This document shows positions 53,956 through 64,000 of a stretch of 64,000 nucleotides of DNA, in pieces (positions within the stretch are counted from its first letter, which is position 1; each line of letters starts with the position of its first letter). Position numbers and translations under genes: made by a program. The notes under the pieces were generated by a model. It was not told where the DNA came from, did no database searches, and worked only from the letters and a program-made list of their open reading frames with translations. The stretch comes from Chytriomyces cf. hyalinus JEL632 (lineage: Eukaryota > Chytridiomycota > Chytridiomycetes > Chytridiales > Chytriomycetaceae): the NCBI GenBank assembly GCA_025435555.1, contig JAIWWG010000011.1, positions 531,116 to 595,115 on the forward strand, given 5' to 3'.

Positions 53956-56900
53956 TCAAGCACGAAACAGCTTCAGAGCCAGACTGCTCACAACAACTGT
54001 GACTGAACTCAACGCCATTGCAAGACCAGCAATCCACGGCGCAAGCGTAAAACCATTGCCAGCAACATAAAACACGCCCGCAGCAACTGGGATACCAATG
54101 ACATTGTACAAGAACGCACCGCCCATGTTGAAGTAAATCCGAAACAAAACTGTCCGACTCAACTTCACAAGCGTCACAATATCAGAAAGTTCAGAGCGTA
54201 GCAGAACTGCTGATGCCGATTCTATCGCAATATCAGAGCCACCGCCAAGAGCAATTCTGGAACACACAAAAGTCATGTTTACCATCAAAAAAAAAAAAAA
54301 AAAAGGGAGGAAATTCCTTTTTACCCAACATCGGCGTTCGCAAGTGCAATCGAATCATTAATCCCATCTCCAGCAAAAGCCACCATCCCAGAACCCAACT
54401 CCTGCTTCACAACTTTTACGTGGTTTCCTTTATCTGCCGGCAAACATCCGGCAATCACGTCCTGTGACTCAATGCCAACAAGCTTTGCAACTGCTTCGGC
54501 AGTGGTGCGTTGATCCCCCGTCATCATAAGCACACGGATTCCCATTCCTCGCAGAGCTGCAACAGTAGCAAAACTTGTAGTACGCGGAGGGTCCGAAATG
54601 GCAAGAACGGCGAGGATATTTCGAACCGCAGCATCAGTTTCAAACAAACCCACGTAGACACTTGTCTTGCCATCACTTTCCCATGCATGAATGCAAGCGT
54701 CGTATTCTTGTGTTGGGAATGTGCAGTAGTTGGTAGCTTCAACCCATCGTCTGCTTCCAATGACGGCAAGGAATGTGCGGTTTTGGAGGGTAATATCAGT
54801 GCCATTGTAGACAATGTCAATCGAAAGACCCATGCCAGCTACTTCGCGCACTTCTCCAGCAGTCCAGTTGATTCCAATGGTGCCGCGGGGGAGGGAGCCT
54901 GTGCGTGCAGTTGCATAGGCGCTTGCAGCGACTGCGAGGGGATGTGTGCTGGAGGATTCCGCGTATGCAATGAGCGAGTATATTTCATCGTGCGAGTTCA
55001 GCAATGGTCGAGAATGATTCGAAACTTGATCTTTCTTTGGGACATGCATTAACGCATCTGTGACAGTAGGTTTGCCCAATGTGAGGGTTCCCGTCTTGTC
55101 GAAAATTATGGTTTTGATTTTGCTGGCCATTTGAAGTGCAGCTCCACCACCTTTGACCAAAATTCCGTGCTGTGCAGCGACTAAGAGAAAGAATAAATAA
55201 ACGCTCCAGTTGGGATGTGAAAAAAAAAAAAAAAAAAAAAAAAACCCACCTCCAGTCCCAACCATAACGGCAGTCGGCGTTGCCAACCCCAAAGCACAAG
55301 GACATGCAATCACCAAAACCGCAATCGCAAAAGTCAATGCAAACCCAAACGCACTGCTCCCTTCAGGTACGATTGCAGTCCCATACACAGTACCCACAAC
55401 AAACCAAACGGCAAACGTGAGGCACGAAATGGCAACCACCACCGGCACAAACACACGACTTAAACGGTCAGCAACAGCTTGAATTGGTGCCTTGCTCATT
55501 TGCGCATCTTGCACGCATGCAACAATTCGGCTGAGAACAGTGTCGGCGCCAATGTGCACGGCTTTGATGAGGACAGAGGCAGTTGCATTCAAAGTTCCAC
55601 CCGTAAGGTGGTCGCCTTTGATCTTGAGGGAGGGGATGGGTTCACCGGTGAGCATGCTTTCGTCGGCGTGGGTTGTACCGCTCAAGGATGGCGTCGCACG
55701 GGAAGCGGGAACCAACAGGGACACGGATAATGTCTCCAACTGAAGAATGTATTCAATATTAGCCACTTAGTGATTTGCTTGAAAAATGTGGCATTACCTT
55801 CGACTAAAGCGATGCTGACGACTTCTTCCCTCAAGACTTTGAAATCTTCTGATCCATTCACTGTCCCGGCAGTATGGTCCAAATGCACAACTGTTACTGT
55901 GTCTGGAGTCAACCCAATTAGTTTTGTCACAGCTTCTCCAGTTTTCCCTTGGCGTACGACTCAAGGTACTTTCCAAGAAGAATGAAGAAAATGAGGAGAA
56001 CAGAGGTCTCAAAATATTCATGTCCCGCCATTTTTCCAGACACTGCGGAAGCGATAACCGTATAAAGCGAGTAAAAATACGCTGCCGAGGTTCCAAGAGC
56101 CACAAGAACATCCATCTGATGGCGGTTTGGAACGTTAACTTTCAAACAATGCTTCCTCGAGTAAAAAAAAAAAAGAGAAGAAGAAAGAAAGAAAGAAACT
56201 CACATTCGCGCTTTTAGCGTACCGCAAACTCTTCCAAGCACCCCTATAAAATCGTCCACCAATCCAGAATTGCACAGGCGTCGCCAAAAAGACCATCACA
56301 AGCGCTCGTACAGTCAAACCAGGCGCAATTTCGTAATCCACTGCCTGCCGAGCTGGATTATCTTCTGGCAGCGCCATCTCAATGATCATACTGATAATAA
56401 CTGCAGGCAAAGCAAATGCGAAAGCAATTGTTGCCGACTTTCGATAGTCTGCAAGTTCTTTCAAAGACCGCTCTTGCGCCACGTTTTGGTTGTCAGAAGG
56501 AAGAGATGGAGATGCGGAAAATCCAGCATCGGTAATTGCAGTGATGAGTGAGCGAACTCCAATTGCAGAAGGTGCATGTTTGATAACAGCCTGTTCAAAC
56601 GTATTTGAGAAACTCACTCAAGTATCAATTGAAAAACTCACCATATTTGTCAATAAACTCACAGACACGCTTTCAACACCTTGCAATTCTGCCACAACTC
56701 GCTCGACACTTGCAACACAGCTTGCACATGTCATTCCTCCAACTTCCAGTTTTGTCGTTGTGATTGATTCTTGAATCTGTTCTGGTACTGAGAGATTTAA
56801 GCTCAATCGAGCTTGCGTTGCCGCCACATGTGCGCGTTCGATGAATGGGGACTTGACGTGTGCCAAGCTGTTGGGGTTGAAAGATTCTAAACCATTTCCA

Positions 56901-58425
56901 GCATTCGGTTGGGATGGCCTTGAGTGGATTGCTTCAAATCTATCGTACCAGAACGTTAGACAGGCAACAAATGGTATGAAAGAAGAAATGTCAAGGTTAT
57001 TCTTACCCAGACGACACAGGCACCAAAACGTGCTTCAGAACATCAAAGCCAACATCCTGGATTGCCTTCACAATCTTTACAATGGATATTACGCGAGGGT
57101 TATACAGAATGATGGCCCGCTGGTATGGGAGAAGAAAGACTTCGACGGAGGAAATGCCAGGCAAAAGACTCAGCGCGGATTCAGCGGACTGAATGCAAGT
57201 TGAACAAGTGAGACCTGACAAGACTATGTCAGCCTTCACCAATTCTGATTGAGGTAGAAGCAAAGAGGCAGATTGGTCCAAAGAAGACGGCAGCTCAGAA
57301 GCCTTGGTTTCCTCCAAAGTGGGACCGGCGCGTGATTCATCAATAAAGGCGATGGTAACTTCAAACCCGAAACTTTCAATTCGCTCTTTCACAAAAGAGT
57401 CAATATTGGAAGTCGCTTGGAGACTTTTGGAGAAAGAAATGAGATCCAGAACAAAAGTCGCTTCTCCCAATTTTTGTTTCGGCTGAACGGGAGAGCTAGA
57501 ACTTGTTGACGGCAGCGATACAGCCGGGAGTTTACGTGACAACGCCACCGATTCAAGTAAACGCAGATCGCGCGCCGCAAGAGATACATTGATTGAATCA
57601 GGAATAATTCCAGGGACGGACAGAAGACCTTTTGCAATGGCTTTCGGGCAGGATTTACACGTCATTCCAATGATTCCAACAGTTACAGTGGCGTTGTTTG
57701 GTGGCATTTCGATGATAGTCGCATGTGAATGTTTTCGGTGAAGCTGCGATGGGGTCGCAGGTGGGGAGGGATGTTGTATAGGGTCTAACAGCGAGACAGA
57801 ATATCCGAAGGGCATCAAAATGCTTTGACAGATTTCGAGCGCCTGGAAAGGGTCGGCATCGGCTGCAAGCACAGCGTGAATCTGTTTTGCAAGAATCAAA
57901 GTTTTCGAATGTTTGGTATTTTGAGGCAGTGCAGTTAATAAAAAGGGTACGAACGTCGATCGAGTCCTGGTTCTTCAAGTCTTTCGAGTGCGTGCGGTCG
58001 AAATGGTCGTCGACAAACACGACAGAGCGGATTGATGCATCACGAAGAAGAGCGTACTTGACATGGACAAAGACACAGCGGACGCGCGAGGGACACGACA
58101 TGCGCAAGTGTGGATTGGCTACGCACGCGGGCATTGGCGTCAATGGCATTACGCCTGAGGCTACTGCAGTTGATGTTGTTGATGTTGTAGTTGTTGAGGG
58201 GTCCAGCACAAGCGCCGACAACGTTGATGCCAGCACCACTCGCAAGTGAAGAACTGAGTGGTCTCGTTGTCGTAGGACTGAGTTTGATCTAGAGCGGGTT
58301 GGGTACCTGTTGCAGGTGCAGGATGAGCATGTGCATTTGGAGCACTCGCAGACTTTGCTGGTGCTCAAGTTTGCATGTGTGTCTTGGCGCGCTGAAATCG
58401 TGCTGAGGGTGTCGCTTTCGGGCAT
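53956..58425 (-). CDS. Cu+-transporting P1B-type ATPase
   Basis: Multi-exon, from the ATG at 58425 to the stop at 53956. It has three heavy-metal-associated domains: GMTCKSC, GLTCSTC and GMTCASC. The membrane core includes DVLVALGTSAAYFYSLYT, DESMLTGEPIPSLK (actuator), AVLVIACPCALGLATP (CPC metal site), DKTGTLTLGKPTV (phosphorylated Asp), SSTHPLAVAA (SEHPL-like HP pair) and GDGINDSIALANADVG (hinge). The extreme N-terminus has CECSKCTCSSCTC, a metallothionein-like cluster. The first intron (after QDSID) restores QDSIDIHAVLAADADP. Between SRFPCDAIL and SGTTHADESM, near 55695, the frame changes by one base with no intron. Two introns hold long A-runs (54286-54304, 55219-55242; T on the coding strand). 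The family delivers copper to the secretory pathway (Ccc2/ATP7 role). Confidence 0.92.
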
Positions 58426-58539
58426 TGGTGTGTGTTTGTTTCGCGGATGCTTTTTTTTTTGAATCGTGGGGACCACCAGTGTGATCTCCATTCTACCCAC
58501 GAATACCAGGTGACAAAGAAGGGTTAGTTTTTGTAACGA

Positions 58540-58858
58540 AGGCATGCGCCACGAACCCCAGCGTCAATTCCTTGTGCTACGAGTTGATGCGCGCGTGCGT
58601 TGTGCCCTCCGACATAGCGCAAATCAAGACGTTCGATTGGAGCAACAACCAATTCAACGGTTTGACTGCCGAGTGTCAATGCCATCTCAAACTAGTGCGC
58701 GCAAAAGACAAAGGACTCGAATCATCACTGGATATTGAGTTGTCCGAATAAGAAACCGTTGTGCGCACTTTCGGACAACTCAGAATTCGGACAACTCGCG
58801 AAGCACTGCGAAACGCGTATGTGCCATCACTCAGCCTACTATCCATTCTGCCAATGTA
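58540..58858 (+). CDS. Cys-rich extracellular-type fragment
   Basis: Two adjoining open segments in different frames. The first reads KACATNPSVNSLCYELMRAC and ECQCHLKLVRAKDKG to a TAA. The second reads LSCPNKKPLCALSDNSEF, then HCETRMCHHSAYYPFCQC, up to a good donor (GTAAGAAC at 58857). The regular Cys spacing suggests one small disulfide-rich secreted domain, with a one-base shift near 58735. The start, signal peptide and downstream exons are not identified, so this may be a relic. The short repeat 'cggacaactc' occurs twice at 58771-58800. Confidence 0.35.
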
Positions 58859-59158
58859 AGAACCAAAGAAACACAAAAATGCTGTCTGCAACCTCGAAAG
58901 CGGTCCAGCCTATTTTAAATCCAATCCCACATTGACCCTGGTCTGCAACATGATCAACACATATTTGCACAATGAAAGGCTTATACTACATGTCTTTTAT
59001 TCCAATGTTCCCCCCGCACTTTAAGATAATAGTGTTGTGGCATTTCACCCTGGGTTCCCAAAACTGTAAAACACGCAAGCTCACTTCCCACCAAAAAAGG
59101 CAACCATCAAAAAACAAACAATTCAAAACACCACTTCAAAACTGCCACCATATACACC

Positions 59159-61617
59159 TCACTTCTTTTTAGTGCAGTAGTTTGACCACACACCCGACTC
59201 CGGGTTCGGGTTCAAAGCCCAGAAGGGAAAGTCAATCATCAAGCCACCGGCGCCTTGGAATGCAAACAACATGACAAACACAGACAACTGTGTTCCGGCG
59301 CTCAGACAAGCTGCAAGAGTGTAGGTGTACTTGTTGAACCAGGGGGCACTTCTACTTGCGCAGGTACAGCTGGAACAAAAATCCAAGCGCAATGCGGGAA
59401 AACCATCCACAGTTGACACCGACAGCGAAGAGACAAAAGTTCCAGGTCAAGATGGTGGTGTTGATGTAGCTGAATCCCACCTTGGGGAAGTACTTGTGAC
59501 CCAGCCAGAAGGGAATGGGGAGAAAGGCATCAACAATGAAAGCATAAGACAACCATTCGGAGGTACCTCCAGCGGCGAGGAGCTTGGGAGCAAGGGTTCC
59601 GAAAGTTATGGCTTTGGTGTTGAAACCAATGATGTTTTGACCGGACCAGTCAATGTCACCGTTCGGGTCAAGGAGCATATCGCGCTTGGTGTCAAGGATA
59701 ATGTGGTTGAGCACCCAGTGGATCAGGGCACCAATGAAACCACCGTACATCTGAGCAAAGAAAACGGCTCTGGGTGCGATCTTCATGTACTGGCCAATCT
59801 TCAAGTCTGTGCGCATGGCAACTGCTTCCAAGATAGTGTTACCGCCAAAGGTGGTGAAGTACATGTTGGCAATGGGCCTTCCTGGGAGCAAGAAGCCACC
59901 AATCAATTGCAAGAAGGTCTTGAACGGTGGAGAGAATCCAGTGAGTGCAGTCAAGAGACAGCAGACACAATGGCAAAAATGAGCGCAATAAACACAGTCA
60001 GGATGAAAGCCCACCAAGGCAGCGAGTCGTCCTTCACACAGATGTAGAATCCAAGTGCGATTGAGAGAGCCATGAGGGCGCCGTACCACCAGAGGGGAAC
60101 TTCGGGGTGAACAGAGGGCAAGCGGTACGAGTCGTCCACTTCAGCAAGTTCTCCTTCTTGGATAGTTCCGTCCGACTTTTTGTTGAAGACCGCTTTCATG
60201 CCCGCAATGATATCCTTTCCGTGCCAAAGAGCAACGTGACAATGCCAGCAGTCACGGACATGTTCTGCATCATGGTGTTGAAAGCCCAACTAAGTTTGCA
60301 CAGTCAGTTTCAATGGGAACAGAATCAGACAACATGAAAGGATAGTACCTCGTTGAGTAGTATGGCTGGCCGCACGCAGCGTATTTGGCCTCATCCAGCG
60401 CGTCATTCGTGAGAATCTTGGTCTGGTTGTACTTCTTGCCGGTAGCCAGGTAGAGAGACCTTGGGCCATGAATGGGAACGACTTTGCCTTCCAAACATCG
60501 TTGTAGTACAAGATGGGAATGATTAAAGGATCCAATCATACCGGCTATTTGGTTCACTTGCGTGACCCACGGCAAGACGCTTGCAGATGAAGGAGTATTA
60601 GTGGTACGAAATGAAATGAAACGGCAGTTCTCACAGCCCATTATCACCAATGTTGTTCCAGTCGAGCGAGATGGATCCGATTCCGAGACCCTCGTTGCTG
60701 TTGACTCCACCAAGCAGCTGCGTGAAGAGAGGGCTGTTCTGGTTGGCAAGACAGAACACGGAGATACCAATCAAGGTAGGTGCCATGTATTGGGGCATGA
60801 AGGTCCAGCAGAAGAGACCGGCGGTGGAAATCCAGAAGAGCTTGCAGGCCTTGTCATTCAAGTTAGCGGCAAACAGCGTCTCGAACAGAGACACTCCCGC
60901 GAGAGCGGCGGGTAGGCGCGGTGTAGGTAACCCTGTTGTAAAGCAATAAAGCATCAGATTGCTTCCAGAATTACAAGGCAGAAAATAGTTCGGGTCCGCA
61001 CTAAGATTGTTCTAAACAGTCCTACAGCACCGTATCCAATGAACTGGGTGGTCAACACGAAAATAATGGCATCAAAGTAGGAGTACTTCTGGTTGAAGTA
61101 AAGGTTCTTGGCACCGATGAAGAGGGTGGACGAGACACCCTTGCCTCCAGTGGATGCGCAAATAACAATCAGCGCGAGCTCCTTTTTGGTGAAAGCTCCA
61201 GGGTTCAAAATTCCAGTCGGCAGTACTTTGGAGAGGAAGATGCCACCAACCTGTTTAAAAATACGCGTTAGAGGAACGAAGAAAGATGAAGAGTTGATCT
61301 TACGTATCCAAAGACAGAGAGCATGAGGGGCGACACTGCGGCATTTTGTGGCTTGAACGTGTACAACTGTCTGAGAGCACCGGCAAAGATGCCGAGCAGA
61401 GTTCCAAGGAACCAGAATCGGAACGTGAAGGCGCGCTCGGTGGGATCATCATCGGCGGAGACCAAGGCTTTGACAATGTCGTAGCCCCACTCTTCGACCT
61501 TGAGAGTCTCGGCAACTTCGTCTCTGGACAGGCCAATGGTGGTGTCGAGGGCATCGGGTGGTTCTTGAGTTCGAGATCGCGCTTCTCGGCGTCGGTGTCG
61601 GTGGCTGGGGCAGACAT
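59159..61617 (-). CDS. OPT-family oligopeptide transporter
   Basis: Multi-exon, start ATG at 61617 (MSAPATDTDAEKRDLELKN), stop at 59159. Family features are FTFRFWFLGTLLGIFAGALR, NPGAFTKKELALIVICASTG, QYMAPTLIGISVFCLANQNS, LPWVTQVNQIAGMIG, IPILYYNDVWKAKSFPFM, ALDEAKYAACGQPYYSTRYY, and the C-terminal helices, with a hydrophobic pattern for 12 or more segments. It is a proton-coupled importer of small peptides, glutathione or metal chelates at the plasma membrane. Three one-base shifts cannot be explained by introns: near 61570 (after KNHP), near 60530 (before LIIPILYY) and near 60450 (before KKYNQTKIL); the last two compensate. Either the assembly has base errors here or the gene is freshly broken. 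Confidence 0.85.
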
Positions 61618-61970
61618 GATTCAGCAGTTGTGCCGAGTCGTTGTCTGTTTGTTTTGTGTGGGAAATGGGGGCCTTTTGCGCGCTATTTATGCACTTTGAT
61701 TTAATTTCCTGAAGCAATAAAAAATTTGACTCGTTTTTTTGGAATTTTTAAACCGCTGTGCAAGTTTTGGGACAACAAAGAACGGCGACGAGGCCAACCC
61801 GTGTTCTTGGTTTTGTTTACCGGAAGCATGGAGAGGTTTTGCCGGGATATTTGAGAATGATCCGGCGCTTTCGGTGCTTGCGAGGTTCCTTTTTTTTTCC
61901 GGGTGGCGCACGATTTCTCCTTCACATGCGCCATTCAGCTTTCTGAAATCAACTGCAAATTCCAACTGAA
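61618..61970. other. Divergent promoter region between OPT and LIM genes
   Basis: No clear coding sequence. The first exon of the LIM gene may lie here (an ATG at 61857 opens a short basic frame), but I cannot connect it. A T-run is present at 61891-61899. Confidence 0.35.
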
Positions 61971-64000
61971 GTGTGCAATGCGTGTTCTTTGATCATCAGT
62001 GGCGAGTTTGTGAAAGCAGGAGATGTGACCTACCATGCCGCCTGCTTCCGTTGCAAGGCCTGCACTGTGCTTTTGAAATGCTTTTGAAAATAGCGCCAAT
62101 CATCTAATCAATCATCATTGTGCAGGAATGCGGCTGTGATATCATCGAAAAGTACTTCCCGTACTATCCGACCCCAGGCGACAAGAAAAATATAACCGTT
62201 TACTGTGAGCTGCACTACTTCGCGTTTTTAAACTTGATTTGTACCAAATGCGGGAAACCGCTGCGCGGACCTCACATCAGCGCCGAGAGCAAGAAATTTC
62301 ACTTGGAGCATTTCAGCTGCCATGTGGATGGTTGCGGCAAGACTTTTCGCGACCAGAATTCGTTTTATCTTCAAAATGAGAAGGTGTGAAAAAAAAAACT
62401 CTCGTTGCTGAAGTCAGGCGAGCGCAGGTATTTTGCGCTGTCCATTACTCGCAATCCGCCCAAAAATGCAAGGGCTGCAATGTCGCTATCGCGAAACAAT
62501 ATCTGGAAGTGGAATTGAAAAACGCGGATGGTGTGGCAACGTTCAAATGGCATCCAAACTGCAGTGAACTTTTTCGACTTTTGGGGTGCCAAACTCAAGA
62601 TCGAGCCGTATTTTTTACGGGATGGCGCCAATGGTAACCGTGTCACAGTCAACATAAATTTTCCTTTCGTTTATGCGTACCTTCAGATCCTGCTGAGCTT
62701 GAAAGTCAAGTATCCGGGATGTTGAAGAACGTGCTTGAAGCCGTTACTATTTTCGATGACAAGCTCCTGGCTGTCTTGGAAGAAATTTGCAAACACAAAG
62801 ACTTGATAAAATTAAGCAAGACGTCGTTCTTGCTGGTGGACTGCGTTAGCGCTCTCTTCAAGTGTCTTGAACGCATTGACAGGAAAACGGCCATCGAGAA
62901 CCCATGGGCCGACGCAGACTATGAGGGCGCGTATCAGATAACTAGAACTGAAGCTTTTCTTTTGGCTGCTGAAGAATTCGCCAGAAGTCGAAAACGGCGA
63001 TGAGGTCGAACGGGCTGCTCATCTGTTGCATGAAACTGCCACAGCTATTATCAAGCACGCTCTGCAGCAAACTTTCATTGGGGTCAGTAAATGTGTGCGT
63101 GCGAGGTGGCTAATCAGACTAATCTACTTTGAAACCAGGAAATCTCCGTATATTCAGACCAGTATCTTGATGATATACTTTTGAAACTGGCATCAGTAGC
63201 GGAGCTTCTCCACCCCCTCGGCAACTGTCCTCAAACAAGCAGCCCTCCAAAAAATTCCGAAAATTGCAAAACATGTTCAGAATCAGTTGACAGCGACTGT
63301 TTCAAGTCCCTCAACAATGCGCACATCTGGCACTCTACAAGAAAGTTCTTCTCTTACTCATATTGCGCGTTCTTTTTGGATTCAGTATCAAATGATGTTG
63401 AAGCAGCCGGGCGATACTGTGGATACCACTCACGACGCGTGGAACGCGTATTGCAAGAAGTTCAAAGAGTGTCTCGACTTGATCACGCACTTTATGTTCT
63501 CCATGGCGCTGTTGGAGAGTTGTTACCTCCCTTATATTCAAAAAGCAATAAAGCTTGGCGTTGTTCATCCTCAAAATTCCCACCTTATTTCTTCGAATGT
63601 AATTCCCTGACTCCAGCTCCTCCAGCTACAACTCGTCGCTCAACATGCGCTTTTCTTCATTGACAGTTCAGTACGTCAGTCTGCCCAGGTTGCAATAATC
63701 TCGTTCTGAGGTTCATATTTTCCTCACTTTCTCCTCACATTCGTACCCTTCTGAAATGTTCATTTTATTCAGAAGCGCCAATACACTTTATATTCCCTCC
63801 CGCATTCAATGGAGCGTCGTCACGAAGCAGAATGCCACCATTCACCCGCAAAATAATATAATTGCAGAATTCTGCAAAAACTTCGAAAAGATCGACAATC
63901 CGCGCGGAGTTTTTTCACCCCCGCAACATGAACGCAGTCGCAACTAGGAAACAAACCGTCCAAAAGTCTGGAAACATTGCCGATCAATCGGCAGGAAGTG
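61971..64000 (+). CDS. Three-LIM-domain protein, Lrg1-like (3' end beyond window)
   Basis: LIM1: VCNACSLIISGEFVKAGD, HAACFRCKACT, an intron, then ECGCDIIEKYF and YCELHYF. LIM2: ICTKCGKPLRGPHI, HLEHFSCHVDGCGKTF, a 44-nt intron at about 62384-62427, then VFCAVHY. LIM3: KCKGCNVAIAKQYLEVELKN and WHPNC, continuing as VNFFDFWGAKLKIE after a one-base shift (about 62563). Downstream is a helical region (MLKNVLEAVTIFDDKLLAVL, TATAIIKHALQQTFIG) with several introns. Three LIM domains followed by a long helical part match fungal Lrg1/Rga Rho-GTPase-activating proteins, whose RhoGAP domain would be outside the window, so that assignment is inference. The 5' exon is not placed. Exons after 63100 are uncertain. 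Confidence 0.7.

Noticed and set aside
1-64000. CRISPR arrays, bacterial operons or riboswitches
   Set aside because: The spliceosomal introns and fungal gene content show a eukaryotic nuclear sequence; no spaced short repeats or bacterial signals were seen.

Overview
The window looks like a compact fungal nuclear genome, most likely a zoosporic (chytrid-type) fungus. It carries a complete eEF3, an ABC-F factor best known from fungi, and a fungal Zn2Cys6 regulator. Introns are mostly 40-75 nt with GT..AG ends, and genes are tightly packed on both strands. It also holds decayed copies of Crinkler (CRN) effector-like genes, a family known from oomycetes, chytrids and some other fungi, and a tyrosine-recombinase (YR) retrotransposon. 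The species assignment is inference; I could not run a search.

Layout. 1-7.1 kb: the 5' end of a membrane-protein gene, an ABCC/MRP transporter, a vWA-domain protein and a small Ser/Thr-rich ORF. 7.3-12.3 kb: a tandem patch of broken CRN-like copies (A-E) wrapped around an intact Mpo1-like (DUF962) gene; copy F lies at 22.5 kb on the other strand. 12.6-20.2 kb: HBS1 (ribosome rescue GTPase) and eEF3. 20.4-30.8 kb: a JMJD6-type JmjC oxygenase, an EF-hand protein sharing a 93-bp bidirectional promoter with a cadherin-like/RING/TPR protein, a PEX11-like peroxin and a Zn2Cys6 regulator. 31-45.2 kb: a secreted GPI-type protein, an ELO fatty-acid elongase, two GT90 (CAP10-like) glycosyltransferases, a GT90 relic and a PC-esterase/TBL-like acyltransferase, which together form a candidate glycan-modification island. 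This island is split by a YR retrotransposon with A1-B1-A2-B2 split direct repeats, which carries a nested solo LTR and, inside that, a tRNA-derived SINE-like segment. 45.2-49 kb: TFIIIB subunit BDP1, a 67-residue single-TM protein and mitochondrial uS19. 49-53 kb: a gene-poor patch with a probable second solo LTR and a decayed branched-chain aminotransferase. 54-64 kb: a Cu+ P1B-ATPase with a metallothionein-like N-terminal cluster, a Cys-rich fragment, an OPT oligopeptide transporter and a three-LIM protein running off the right edge.

A striking cross-cutting feature is a set of single-nucleotide frameshifts or stops in otherwise well-conserved genes (OPT, Cu-ATPase, PEX11-like, LIM protein, PC-esterase), while eEF3, both GT90s, ELO and several small genes are clean. 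Assembly error is the simplest explanation, but decay has to be excluded. Exon borders are placed by eye from splice motifs and frame continuity.
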